64,000 bases of DNA from Anaerolineales bacterium (GTDB lineage: Bacteria; Chloroflexota; Anaerolineae; 4572-78; J111): contig JABTUK010000003.1 in the NCBI GenBank assembly GCA_015075405.1, positions 124,001 to 188,000 on the forward strand, given 5' to 3'. The notes under the pieces are model-generated. The model saw only the letters and a list, made by a program, of their open reading frames with translations, was not told the origin of the DNA and did no database searches. Every line of letters starts with the position of its first letter. Positions within the stretch are counted from its first letter, which is position 1. The translations under genes were made by a program, and so were the position numbers. Below are positions 49,845 to 58,527 of this stretch, piece by piece.

Positions 49845-50627
49845 ATGTCTTTATTAGCCTCTGACAACAAAGCAATAATTGTGGCCATGGATCATGCCCG
49901 GACGCATGGCTTTATCGAAGGTCTGGAAGACCCCGGTAAAGTCATTGATGAAGTCGTCGCTGCCGGTGTTGATGGCGTTATGACCACTTTTGGGGTGATA
50001 AAACATTATCGTGATAAACTGATTGGGCGCGTTCCCACCATCCTTCGCCTGGACGGCGGCCCCAGTTTGTATAATCAGGATTGGCTGGCCTACACCGAGT
50101 GGAGTCTGCTGCATACCATCGAGGATGCGCTTCTTCTCGGTGTGGATGGCGTGGTGTTGATGGCCTTTGTCGGTATTCCGGTTGAATTGGAAACTTACCG
50201 GCTTGTCTCGCGCATTTCTGCCGAATGTCTGCGCGCTAAATTGCCCCTGATGGTCGAAGCCCTGCCTTGCCCCAGCCCCCGTATCCCCGATGCCAAATCG
50301 CCCGAAGCGATGGCGGCGGCGGCGCGGTTGGGCTTTGAGCACGGCGCTGATTATATTAAAAGCTATTACACCGGCACTACTGAGGGTTTCCGCCAGGTGG
50401 TTAATAACTGTCCGGTCCCGGTCTTGATTGCCGGCGGCCCTAAAGTGGATACCAATCAAGAAGTCTTGCAGCAGGTGGCCGGGGCAATGGAAGCGGGCGC
50501 TGCCGGCGTGGTCTTTGGCCGCAACATCTGGCAGAGCGGTCAACCCCAGCAAATGGTCAGCGCCTTGCGTCATATCATCCACGAGAACGGCTCGGTCAGC
50601 GAGGCCGTGCGCCATCTCAAAGATTAA
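49845..50627 (+). CDS. DeoC/LacD-FbaB-type class I aldolase
   Basis: 260 aa. TIM-barrel: AIIVAMDHARTHGFIEGLEDPGKVIDEVVAAGVDGVMTTFGV, RLDGGPSLYN, LLLGVDGVVLMAFVG, LPLMVEALPCP, GADYIKSYYTG with the Schiff-base Lys, VPVLIAGGPKVDTNQEVLQQVAGAMEAGAAGVVFGRNIWQ. It matches the archaeal-type fructose-bisphosphate aldolase/LsrF/DhnA group, whose members cleave or form phosphorylated keto sugars through a lysine imine. It starts the sugar-use locus. A perfect hairpin (50644-50682) separates it from the transporter genes. Exact substrate unknown. Confidence 0.85.
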   Translation: MSLLASDNKAIIVAMDHARTHGFIEGLEDPGKVIDEVVAAGVDGVMTTFGVIKHYRDKLIGRVPTILRLDGGPSLYNQDWLAYTEWSLLHTIEDALLLGVDGVVLMAFVGIPVELETYRLVSRISAECLRAKLPLMVEALPCPSPRIPDAKSPEAMAAAARLGFEHGADYIKSYYTGTTEGFRQVVNNCPVPVLIAGGPKVDTNQEVLQQVAGAMEAGAAGVVFGRNIWQSGQPQQMVSALRHIIHENGSVSEAVRHLKD

Positions 50628-50643
50628 GATATACTAACCTCTC

Positions 50644-50682
50644 TTTTTCTTGTTCCCAAACTAAGTTTGGGAACAAGAAAAA
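50644..50682. terminator. Perfect 19-bp-arm hairpin after the aldolase gene
   Basis: TTTTTCTTGTTCCCAAACT pairs with its exact complement around a single central A. T tracts at both ends make it a terminator in either direction. The core word TTCCCAAAC recurs in the repeat at 52816-52856. Confidence 0.85.
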
Positions 50683-50822
50683 CCTGAATCTCCAATCTCC
50701 AATCTCTACTGCCAGCTTGATCTTTGAAAGGAGGTGGTTAAAAAATCACACCAGTAGAAGGTCTTAAGTAAAGAGTAGTTTTTAATCGTTCCTTTATATT
50801 CTCACTGTGGAGGAGAAAAACT

Positions 50823-52634
50823 ATGTTGTTTCGAAAAAAATTTACTCTTTTTGTATTGTTGGTTCTGGCCGCCTTACTGATTGCCTCCTGCGGCGCTCAA
50901 CAACAGGCCCAGCAAGCGGCAGAAGAAGCCCAAAAAGCGGCGGAAGAAACGCAAAAGCAGGTTGATGCCGCCGCAGAAGAAGCTCAAAAAGCCGCTGAAG
51001 AAGCGCAAAAGCAGGTAGATGCCGCTGCAGAAGAGGCTCAAAAAGCCGCTGAAGAAGTTAAACAAGCGGCTGAAGAGGCCGTAGCCGAAGCCACCGAAGC
51101 GACTGAAGAAGCTGGCCCGGTGGTAGATGAAGGCCAGGCGGCTGAATCCGTCCAGGCCGGTGATCTGGTTCCCCCGGTAGTGGCGACACCCTGCGCGGGT
51201 GATGGCTGTCTCTTTAAGGACCAAACCGTCACCGTGATTGTCAATACCGCCGGTGAAAAAGGCCCCATCTCCGGCCCCTTCTACGAAGTTCGCGACGAGT
51301 TTGAAGCGGCTACCGGCGCTAAACTGGAAATCGTCGAAGTCCCCTTTGCCGAACACTTCCCCAAACTGCTTACCGATATGACCACCGGCACGGGCGAGTA
51401 TGACACCTCCATCGCCGGCGCGTGGTGGCTGGGTGATCTGGTTGCCGGTGATTTTATCATCCCCTACGATGATTATTACAATGACCCCCGCTTCCCCAAA
51501 TGGGATATAGAAGACGTGCAGCCCGGCCCCCGCGCTCTGTTGGAATATGGTGGCAAAAAATATATGGTCGCCAACGACCACGATGGCCAGGTGATGTACT
51601 ATCGCCGTGACTTGCTGGAAGACGCCGAGCATCAGGCCGCTTTCAAAGAGAAATATGGCTATGATTTGGGCGTCCCCAAGACCTGGCAAGAGTTCCGCGA
51701 TGTGGCCGAATATTTCAACGGTAAGGACCTGAACGGCGACGGCACGCCCGACTCCGGCCTGACCATGCACCTGAAGGTGGGCGGCCAGGGTATGTTCCAC
51801 TTTATGTCCTTCTCGGCGCCGTTTGTGATTGGTCCCGACAACCCCAAACTCTACTGGTTTGACCCCGAAACCATGAAACCCCTGATGGATAGCCCTGGTC
51901 ACGTCAAAGCGATGGAAACCCTGGTTGACCTGATCCAGTTTGGCCCCGAAGCCATGATGGGCTGGAGCCTGGGCGAAAGCTGGGACTACTTCCTACGCGG
52001 GCAAGCGGCTCTAACCTTTACCTGGGGCGACCTGGGTGCTCTGGCCCAACAAGAAGGCAGTGCAGTGACCGGCAAAACCGGCGCCGCCCCTATGCCCGGC
52101 ACCATGGAATATTACAACATCAGCACCGGTGAGTGGGTCAAAACCGATGAACCGAACATGGTCGGCAACACCACCGGCGGTTCATGGGCCGGCGTCATCT
52201 CCAAATTCTCCGATGCCCCGGAAGCCACCTACTACCTGTTGGCTTTGATGGCGACCAAAGAAAAATCGTCGGTTTATGCCGCGCGGGGTTGGGACGGCGC
52301 TGACCCCGGCCGCTTTAGCCACTACCTGCCGCCCGAAGGCACCGCTAAGATTGAAGATTACCTGGCCGCCGGGTGGGATGAACAGGATATCAAAGACTAT
52401 ACCAAAGCCTACTTCGACAACTTTAGCGCTGAGCAGCAGTTCCCCTACCTGCGTATCCCTGGCACCTTTGAATACTGGACCGCGCTGGATATCCACCTGT
52501 CCGAAGCCGCGACCGGCCAATCTACCCCCGAAGAAGCCTTGAAAGCCACCGCCGCCGATTTCGAGCAGATTACCGACCGGTTGGGCCGCGATCAACAGTT
52601 GGAAGTCTATAAAGCTTCGTTGGGCTTTGAATAA
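50823..52634 (+). CDS. Sugar ABC transporter substrate-binding lipoprotein with Ala/Glu repeat linker
   Basis: 603 aa; ATG 50823 after GGAGGAG. The signal peptide ends in lipobox LLIASC, so Cys21 or thereabouts is lipidated. Residues ~25-95 form an Ala/Glu/Gln/Lys repeat of ~18 residues (AAEEAQKQVDAAAEEAQK...), probably a long helical spacer, followed by an acidic linker. The family-1 solute-binding fold starts ~135 (QTVTVIVNTAGEKGPISGPFYEVRDEFEAATGAKLEIVEVPF) and includes TYYLLALMATKEKS. Typical members are ~420-450 aa; the excess is the linker. The cognate permeases follow after a palindrome. Abundant expression is likely because of hairpins on both sides. Confidence 0.9.
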   Translation: MLFRKKFTLFVLLVLAALLIASCGAQQQAQQAAEEAQKAAEETQKQVDAAAEEAQKAAEEAQKQVDAAAEEAQKAAEEVKQAAEEAVAEATEATEEAGPVVDEGQAAESVQAGDLVPPVVATPCAGDGCLFKDQTVTVIVNTAGEKGPISGPFYEVRDEFEAATGAKLEIVEVPFAEHFPKLLTDMTTGTGEYDTSIAGAWWLGDLVAGDFIIPYDDYYNDPRFPKWDIEDVQPGPRALLEYGGKKYMVANDHDGQVMYYRRDLLEDAEHQAAFKEKYGYDLGVPKTWQEFRDVAEYFNGKDLNGDGTPDSGLTMHLKVGGQGMFHFMSFSAPFVIGPDNPKLYWFDPETMKPLMDSPGHVKAMETLVDLIQFGPEAMMGWSLGESWDYFLRGQAALTFTWGDLGALAQQEGSAVTGKTGAAPMPGTMEYYNISTGEWVKTDEPNMVGNTTGGSWAGVISKFSDAPEATYYLLALMATKEKSSVYAARGWDGADPGRFSHYLPPEGTAKIEDYLAAGWDEQDIKDYTKAYFDNFSAEQQFPYLRIPGTFEYWTALDIHLSEAATGQSTPEEALKATAADFEQITDRLGRDQQLEVYKASLGFE

Positions 52635-52751
52635 TTTAGAAGTTACACAGTTCTAGGTAGGTTAGCCCCTTATGGACGGGCATAAAGCCCTAAACTACAG
52701 CCCAATTGTGTACCTCATATAATTTACGATTTTGTTAGGAATGTGCTAAAC

Positions 52752-52783
52752 TTTGGAGTGCGGATAATTATCCGCACTCCAAA
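52752..52783 (+). terminator. Perfect 32-bp palindrome between binding-protein and permease genes
   Basis: TTTGGAGTGCGGATAA is followed directly by its exact complement. It stands ~120 bp after the binding-protein stop. Such structures in ABC operons cause partial termination or 3' mRNA protection so the binding protein is made in excess. Confidence 0.75.
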
Positions 52784-52815
52784 AAATAATGGAGGCAGTC
52801 TCGTCTCCAAACTTT

Positions 52816-52856
52816 AATCTCGTTCCCAAACTTACTCGCAGCGCGGGAACGAGATT
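52816..52856. repeat. AATCTCGTTCCC inverted repeat
   Basis: AATCTCGTTCCC (52816-52827) and GGGAACGAGATT (52845-52856), with a direct AACGAGATT just after. It is related to the TTCCCAAAC hairpin at 50644. Confidence 0.7.
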
Positions 52857-52913
52857 ACAAGAACGAGATTGCCAAGAATCTGCCTACCCATAAAGTAGCA
52901 GGAGGGTTTTACA

Positions 52914-53852
52914 GTGGCGTCAATACCCGACCAGCTAAAATTGCAAGAAGCGCAGGGTCAAAAACAGGGAGTTGCTAAACGGGGGAACCGTGAGGACAGC
53001 ACCAAATATGTTTTTTTACTGCCGGCCGTTGTCTGGATTGTTATCTTCACCATTTTTCCCCTGCTGTATGCTATTTATACCAGCTTTTTCAGCTTCCGCT
53101 ACGGTAAAATAAATCAGTTTATTGGCCTGGGCAATTTTGGCCGCCTCTTTACCGATGCTAACCTACATGGCGCGCTCTGGATTACCATAACCTTTGTGGC
53201 CGTCACCGTTACCGTGGAGATGCTGCTCGGTTTTGGCCTGGCTCTCATCTTTAACCGTGAAATTTGGGGTAAAAATGTGTGGCGGGCCGTGATGACTTTG
53301 CCTTTGTTCGCCACCCCGGTAGCGATGGGCTACCTGGGCATTACTCTTTTCTATGAAACCAATGGGCCGGTTAATGCCCTGATTGCTGCGTTGGGTGGCA
53401 CCCCTCCCCCCTGGTTATCCAACCCCACCTGGGCTCCCATCGCGGTGATGCTTATTGACATCTGGCAGTGGACCCCCTTTGTTTTTCTGGTCGCCCTGGC
53501 CGGGTTGCAAGGACTGCCCGAAGATATCTATGAAGCCGCCAAAGTAGATGGCAGTTCCGGCTTTCAACTCTTTCGGCACATCACCCTGCCGCTGATGGCC
53601 CCCATCCTCTGGCTTATTTTGCTGCTGCGGCTGGTCGAAGCCTTCAAGGTGTTTGATATTCCCTCCAGTTTAACGTTGGGCGGCCCCGGCCGCGCCACCG
53701 AAGTCTACAGCCTCTTTACCTACCGCACGGCCCTACGCTTCTTCGACCACGGTTATGCAGCTACCCAGGGTTTTCTGTTGCTGATTATCGTCAGCATCAT
53801 CATTTCATTGCTCTTTGGTCGGATTCGCAGTTTGTACGAAGTTTCGAGGTAG
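52914..53852 (+). CDS. Sugar ABC transporter permease, MalF/UgpA type
   Basis: 312 aa from GTG 52914 with AGGAGGG upstream. Six helices starting FLLPAVVWIVIFTIFPLLYAIYTSFFSF. The EAA loop that contacts the ATPase reads EDIYEAAKVDGSSGFQLFRHITLPLMAPI (EAA-x3-G-x9-LP). Type I importer, CUT1 family, cytoplasmic membrane. It forms a heterodimer with the next gene's product, which starts 4 bp after this stop. No ATPase gene is in the window, so a shared MsmK/UgpC-type ATPase elsewhere is expected. Confidence 0.93.
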   Translation: MASIPDQLKLQEAQGQKQGVAKRGNREDSTKYVFLLPAVVWIVIFTIFPLLYAIYTSFFSFRYGKINQFIGLGNFGRLFTDANLHGALWITITFVAVTVTVEMLLGFGLALIFNREIWGKNVWRAVMTLPLFATPVAMGYLGITLFYETNGPVNALIAALGGTPPPWLSNPTWAPIAVMLIDIWQWTPFVFLVALAGLQGLPEDIYEAAKVDGSSGFQLFRHITLPLMAPILWLILLLRLVEAFKVFDIPSSLTLGGPGRATEVYSLFTYRTALRFFDHGYAATQGFLLLIIVSIIISLLFGRIRSLYEVSR

Positions 53853-53856
53853 AGCT

Positions 53857-54702
53857 ATGACGCAACGACAAACCTCTCTGGCAGGCAAGCTTGTTTATAC
53901 TATCATTGTGGTGATTGCTCTCTTTTGGGTAGCCTTTCCTTTTTATTGGGCTTTTATCAACTCCATTAAAAAGCCGGCTGAAACGTTTCGTCCTACCTGG
54001 ATTCCTATCCTCCAATTTGCCCCCACCCTCGAACACTGGACCTCGGAATTAGCCATTCCTGAAACCCAACATGCCATTCTTAACAGCACCATGATTGCCA
54101 TTGGCGCGGCTACCCTGTCCACTATCCTGGGGACTCTGGCGGCCTATGCTTTGGCTCGTTTTCAGTTTAACCGGCCCAGCAACGGCGGCTTGACCAGTTG
54201 GTTTCTCTCACAGCGCATTATGCCGCCCGTTTTATTTGTCATCCCCTTCTTTTTGATTATGCGCCAGATCAATCTACTGGATACGGTTTGGGGTTTGATT
54301 TTGCTCAATGCCACCTTCACCCTGCCCCTGCCGGTCATTATCCTGAGCCAGATGTTCCGCGAACTGCCCTCCGAATTGGAGGAAGCCGCTCGTGTAGACG
54401 GCGCGTCCCGCCTGCAAGCCTTTTTCCAGGTGGCCCTGCCTCTGGTGGCCCCCGGCTTGGTTGCCGCCTGGATTCTGTGCCTGGCCTTTAGCTGGAATGA
54501 GTTCCTCTTTGCCCTCTCGCTAACCAACAAGTCGGCCATCCCTATGCCGGTCATCATCGCCGGGGCTGAACACACGCGCGGCGTCCAGTTCCACTACGTC
54601 GGCGTGCGCGTTTTGCTGACCATGCTCCCCCCGACCATCCTGGCCCTGTTAGCCCAGCGTTACATTGTGCGCGGCTTAACCCTGGGAGCGGTCAAAGGAT
54701 AA
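53857..54702 (+). CDS. Sugar ABC transporter permease, MalG/UgpE type
   Basis: 281 aa from ATG 53857 (GAGGTAGAGCT upstream); a longer frame into the preceding gene is rejected. Six helices, first VYTIIVVIALFWVAFPFYWAFINSIKKP. EAA loop: LEEAARVDGASRLQAFFQVALPLVAPGL. The C-terminus (VLLTMLPPTILALLAQRYIVRGLTLGAVKG) is the standard end of this family. Partner of the permease encoded immediately upstream. Confidence 0.94.
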   Translation: MTQRQTSLAGKLVYTIIVVIALFWVAFPFYWAFINSIKKPAETFRPTWIPILQFAPTLEHWTSELAIPETQHAILNSTMIAIGAATLSTILGTLAAYALARFQFNRPSNGGLTSWFLSQRIMPPVLFVIPFFLIMRQINLLDTVWGLILLNATFTLPLPVIILSQMFRELPSELEEAARVDGASRLQAFFQVALPLVAPGLVAAWILCLAFSWNEFLFALSLTNKSAIPMPVIIAGAEHTRGVQFHYVGVRVLLTMLPPTILALLAQRYIVRGLTLGAVKG

Positions 54703-54835
54703 AAAATTTGGTTAATCGGCTCATTTATTGCCGGGATTTGGGGACGCGATGCGGGGGGATAAAATGTAAATTAAAAAATCCCCTAATCCCTAATCCCGGC
54801 TTTATATTTTTATAAACAAGGGAGAAGTAATCCCT

Positions 54836-56362
54836 ATGCCTGCTTCTAACGATCCCCTGTTGGTGGGCCTCGACGTTGGCACGACCAACATCAAGGCCGT
54901 TATCTTTGATCCAACCGGCCAGCCTGTAGCCCAGGCCAGTGTATCCACCCCCACCTATTATCCCCAACCCACCTGGGCTTATTACAAAGCGGAAGAACTG
55001 TGGCGCCGTACCATCGAAGCGCTCCGTCTGGCTGTAGCAAAAGTAGACCGGCCCGATCGTATTGTCAGCATGGCCGTAGCCAGTATGGGCGAAGCGGCTG
55101 TGCCCCTGGACGCCGTTGGCCAGCCAACCTACGACATCATTGCCTGGTTCGATCAGCGCACCCAACCCCAGGTTGATTGGCTGGCCCGCACCATTGGCAA
55201 AGACCGTCTGTTTGATATAACCGGCCTCTCCCTGCAACCTATTTTTGGGCTGTGCAAACTGCTCTGGTTCAAAGAGAACCAGCCCGACGCTTTTGCCCGC
55301 ACCGTCCGCTGGCTGAATGTGGCCGACTACATTGCCTATCGTCTCTGTGGCGTGCCGGCCACCGATTATTCGCTGGCCTCGCGCACAATGGCCCTCAATT
55401 TGCGCCGCCTGGAATGGGCCGCTGACTTGCTGCAAGAAGCCGGCCTGCCCGCCGGCCTGTTTGCGCTTTTGTGTGTCAGCGGCACGCGCCTGGGGCCGGT
55501 CCTGCCTGAAGTTGCCGCTGCGACCGGCCTGCCGGCCACCGCCCAGGTCGCCAGCGGCGGGCATGACCACGTGTGTGGGGCGCTGGCCGTAGGAGTCACT
55601 GAACCGGGCGCGCTGATGAATTCATTAGGCACGGCTGAGAATCTCTTTCTACCACTCACCCACCCGTTAACCGACCCGGAGATGGGCCGCCAGGGGTATA
55701 CCCAGGGCGTCCACGTGGTTGCCGGCCATTATTATGTATTTGGCGCGTCCTACACCTCCGGCGCTTGTGTGGACTGGCTGCGCCAGATTTTTGGCGGGGG
55801 TGACTATAGCGCGCTTATTGCTGCCGCCGAACGAGTGCCGCCCGGTAGTTTGGGCGTCTGCTTTCTCCCCCACCTGCGGCTGGCGAATCCTCCTTATGAT
55901 GACCCCCAGGGCCGGGGCGCCTTTATCGGTCTGAGTACCGATGTCAAACCCGAAACCCTGTTCCGGGCTGTCCTGGAAGGGTTGGCCTGTGAGTCGCACT
56001 ACATTGTCCAGTCGCTGCTGAAATTTTTGGATACACCCACGCTGAACCGGATTCACGCTATTGGCGGCAGCACCCGTAACCAGTTGTTCATGCAGCTCAA
56101 GGCAACGGTGTTCAATCAGCCGGTCATTGTGACCACTATGACCGAGGCGACCAGCCTGGGCGCGGCGCTGCTGGGTGGGCTGGGGGCGGGGGTATATGCC
56201 GATGTGCCCACAGCCCTGGGTCAACTGCGGCGGGATGAGGTCGTGGTTGAACCGCTGGCAGACCAGGTATCGCTCTATGAGACCTACTTCCGCCAGGTTT
56301 ACCAGCAGCTCTATTTGACCCTGCGCCCCCTCCACCATACCATTTATCAGCTCCAAAATTAA
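54836..56362 (+). CDS. FGGY-family carbohydrate kinase, paralogue 1
   Basis: 508 aa. ATP-binding N-lobe: GLDVGTTNIKAVIFDPTGQPVAQA. Catalytic Asp in GGHDHVCGALAVG, substrate-loop IAWFDQRTQPQ, FGLCKLLWFKEN, C-lobe adenosine site AIGGSTRNQLFMQLKATVFNQPV. It phosphorylates a sugar, sugar alcohol or sugar acid; xylulokinase- and gluconate-kinase-like members share these features, as does LsrK. It is followed by a near-twin, with a 14-bp inverted repeat between them. Its place in the locus suggests it phosphorylates the imported sugar or a product of the SDR/dehydratase pair. Confidence 0.9.
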   Translation: MPASNDPLLVGLDVGTTNIKAVIFDPTGQPVAQASVSTPTYYPQPTWAYYKAEELWRRTIEALRLAVAKVDRPDRIVSMAVASMGEAAVPLDAVGQPTYDIIAWFDQRTQPQVDWLARTIGKDRLFDITGLSLQPIFGLCKLLWFKENQPDAFARTVRWLNVADYIAYRLCGVPATDYSLASRTMALNLRRLEWAADLLQEAGLPAGLFALLCVSGTRLGPVLPEVAAATGLPATAQVASGGHDHVCGALAVGVTEPGALMNSLGTAENLFLPLTHPLTDPEMGRQGYTQGVHVVAGHYYVFGASYTSGACVDWLRQIFGGGDYSALIAAAERVPPGSLGVCFLPHLRLANPPYDDPQGRGAFIGLSTDVKPETLFRAVLEGLACESHYIVQSLLKFLDTPTLNRIHAIGGSTRNQLFMQLKATVFNQPVIVTTMTEATSLGAALLGGLGAGVYADVPTALGQLRRDEVVVEPLADQVSLYETYFRQVYQQLYLTLRPLHHTIYQLQN

Positions 56363-56378
56363 CCAAAAAACAACACCC

Positions 56379-56433
56379 ATTAGACCGCAGCATCCTGAGT
56401 AGCGAAGCGTATCGAAGGGTGCTGCGGTCTAAT
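56379..56433. repeat. Hairpin repeat between the two kinase genes
   Basis: ATTAGACCGCAGCA (56379-56392) and TGCTGCGGTCTAAT (56420-56433), enclosing TCCTGAGTAGCGAAGCGTAT. It is the same CCTGAG/TCGAAGG family as 9298-9404. It could modulate read-through from kinase 1 to kinase 2. Confidence 0.8.
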
Positions 56434-56450
56434 GATACGGGAAGAAAATC

Positions 56451-57989
56451 TTGTCACCTGCCGATAACCAAACCGGCCCTTTGCTGGCCGGAATAGATGT
56501 GGGCACCACCAACATCAAAGCCGTTATCTTTGACCTGGCCGGGCAGCCGGTCGTGCAGGCCAGTGTGCCCACCCCCACCTATTATCCTCAGCCCGGCTGG
56601 GCTTATTATCAGCCGGAAGAGTTGTGGCAGGGCGCTGCCGCCGCGTTGCGCCAGGCCACCGGCCAACTGGACCATCCCGGCCGTATTGCCGGCATCGCCA
56701 TTGCCAGTATGGCCGAAACCGCCATTCCCCTCGACGCCCACAATCAGCCCACTTATCAGGCCATTGCCTGGTTCGACCGGCGCACCCAACCCCAGGTCGA
56801 ATGGCTGGAGCAGAACATTGGCCCGGAACGTATATTTGAGATTTCGGGCATGCCCTTACAGCCTATCTTTGGACTGTGCAAACTGCTCTGGTTTAAAGAA
56901 AATGAACCGGCTGCTTTCAGCCGGACCGTGCGCTGGCTCAACGTGGCCGATTATATTGCCTACCGTCTGAGTGGGGTCCAGGCGACCGATTACTCGCTGG
57001 CCTGCCGGGTCATCGCCTTGAACCTGCGCCGCCGGGAATGGGACATCCCCTTGCTGCAAGATTTGGCGCTTTCGCCCAGCCTGTTTGCCCCGCTGTGTGA
57101 CAGCGGGACGCGCCTGGGGCCGGTTACGCCGGAAGCCGCCGCCGTCACCGGCTTGCCGGTTAGCGCCCAGGTAGCCGCCGGGGGACACGATCACATTTGT
57201 GGGGCGCTGGCGATTGGGGTCATCCAGCCCGGCGATATTATGGACTCGATGGGTACCTCGGAGCCGGTTTTTATCCCGCTTAACCAACCCATCAGTGACC
57301 CATTGGTTTGCCGCCAGGGTTACGCTCAAGGGGCGCATGCGGTTCCGGGCCGTTACTATATCACTACCTCGGGTTTTACGTCGGGGGCCAGTGTGGAGTG
57401 GTTTAGAGACATGGTGGGACGCAACCTGGATTACGCCACGCTGATCCGGGAGGCCGAAGCCGTTGCGCCGGGCAGCCTGGGCGTTTACTTTATGCCTCAC
57501 CTGCGCCTGGCCAATACACCCCATTACGACCCCAAAGGCCGGGGAGCGTTTATCGGCCTCAGCGCCGATGCCAGCCGGGGTGTCCTCTTCCGGGCCGTCC
57601 TCGAAGGCTTGGCCTATGATTGTCGCTATGCTTTGGAGCCTTTGTTTGCTTATCCGGAGGTTGTGCCGCCCCGCTATATCTATGCTATCGGCGGCAGCAC
57701 CCGCAATCACTTGCTGATGCGGATCAAAGCGGCCGTATTCAACCGGCCTATCACCGTCGCCACCGTCGCCGAGGCCACCAGCCTGGGTGCGGCTATCCTG
57801 GGCGGCCTGGGCGCAGGCGTGTATGCCGACCTCCCCTCAGCCTTGCAGCAGCTTCGCCCTAACCATACCCTGGTTGAGCCAAACCCCGCCGAGGCCGCGC
57901 TGTATGATAATTACTTTCGCCGGGTTTACCAACAGCTTTACCTCACCCTCAAACCGCTGCATCATACGATTTACCAGTTGCAGGCTTAA
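56451..57989 (+). CDS. FGGY-family carbohydrate kinase, paralogue 2
   Basis: 512 aa from TTG 56451 with GGGAAG upstream. The same segments as the neighbour appear almost word for word: GIDVGTTNIKAVIFDLAGQPV, TPTYYPQPGWAYYQPEELW, IAWFDRRTQPQ, FGLCKLLWFKEN, GGHDHICGALAIG, AIGGSTRNHLLMRIKAAVFNRP. This is a clear tandem duplication that has diverged. Both retain the catalytic Asp and phosphate-binding residues, so both should be active, possibly on different substrates or as a heterodimer. It terminates in the CAGTGGATCC-type repeat. Confidence 0.9.
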   Translation: MSPADNQTGPLLAGIDVGTTNIKAVIFDLAGQPVVQASVPTPTYYPQPGWAYYQPEELWQGAAAALRQATGQLDHPGRIAGIAIASMAETAIPLDAHNQPTYQAIAWFDRRTQPQVEWLEQNIGPERIFEISGMPLQPIFGLCKLLWFKENEPAAFSRTVRWLNVADYIAYRLSGVQATDYSLACRVIALNLRRREWDIPLLQDLALSPSLFAPLCDSGTRLGPVTPEAAAVTGLPVSAQVAAGGHDHICGALAIGVIQPGDIMDSMGTSEPVFIPLNQPISDPLVCRQGYAQGAHAVPGRYYITTSGFTSGASVEWFRDMVGRNLDYATLIREAEAVAPGSLGVYFMPHLRLANTPHYDPKGRGAFIGLSADASRGVLFRAVLEGLAYDCRYALEPLFAYPEVVPPRYIYAIGGSTRNHLLMRIKAAVFNRPITVATVAEATSLGAAILGGLGAGVYADLPSALQQLRPNHTLVEPNPAEAALYDNYFRRVYQQLYLTLKPLHHTIYQLQA

Positions 57990-58011
57990 AGCGGGCCTTG
58001 ATTTTCATTTT

Positions 58012-58108
58012 CAGTGGATCCAAATTTGAGGAGCCAGCACGCCCACGTGCGGCGGTGTTCGGCACGTGGGCGTGCCCGCTTCGCGTCCTCGGAAAATTGG
58101 ATCTACTG
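58012..58108. repeat. CAGTGGATCC-type palindromic repeat, copy 2 (different interior)
   Basis: Ends CAGTGGATCCAAATTT and the complement of CAGTAGATCCAATTTT, as in copies 1 and 3. The interior is CACGCCCACGTGC / GCACGTGGGCGTG, unlike the other two but like the repeat at 36578-36654. Followed by ATGCGTGATACGTGATGC words to ~58175. Confidence 0.8.
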
Positions 58109-58174
58109 ATTTTGGTTAGGTGATGGATAGCGTAATGCGTGATACGTGATGCATAAAAAGTCACGCATCACGCA

Positions 58175-58510
58175 TCATCCTGACCAGTAATCAAACACCA
58201 GCGCCTTAGCCAGATACGGCTGGAGCCGGGCCACAAACGCCTGATGAGCCGGGTGGGGCAGGTAACTATCTCGGTCAGCTTCGCTGAGGAACGTGACCAG
58301 AAAGCAGTGGCTGAAACCCTGGCTCAGGCCCTCAACGCTGACATCCACGCCCCACTCAAAGTCGTGGATGGCTTCGATCTGGCCGGGCAAGGCGCTAAAC
58401 GCCTGCTCGATACCGTGAATCTCTTCCGGGCCGGCGGTTTCGTTGAAGGCAAACAACACCACATGGCGCAGTACTTTACCAGGCTGGTCCGCTATCGGGT
58501 GTCTCATCAA
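58175..58510 (-). CDS. Dabb-domain (stress-responsive A/B barrel) protein
   Basis: 111 aa. LRHVVLFAFNETAGPEEIHGIEQAFSALPGQIEAIHDFEWGVDVSVEGLSQGFSHCFLVTFLSEADRDSYLPHPAHQAFVARLQPYLAKALVFDYW is the complete Dabb fold: His near the N-terminus, GxDxS motif, FxHxxxxTFxSxxDRDxYLxHPxH. Small dimeric alpha/beta-barrel proteins of this family act in stress response or as small-molecule enzymes. It runs opposite to the sugar genes; the beta-helix gene lies just upstream on the same strand. Confidence 0.88.
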   Translation of the reverse strand: MMRHPIADQPGKVLRHVVLFAFNETAGPEEIHGIEQAFSALPGQIEAIHDFEWGVDVSVEGLSQGFSHCFLVTFLSEADRDSYLPHPAHQAFVARLQPYLAKALVFDYWSG

Positions 58511-58527
58511 GGTATCCTCTCTTGTAA

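Noticed and set aside
50874..51902. 342-codon antisense frame with Phe/Leu/Gly repeats over the binding-protein gene
   Set aside because: The apparent repeats are the complement of the Ala/Glu linker codons; not a membrane protein.
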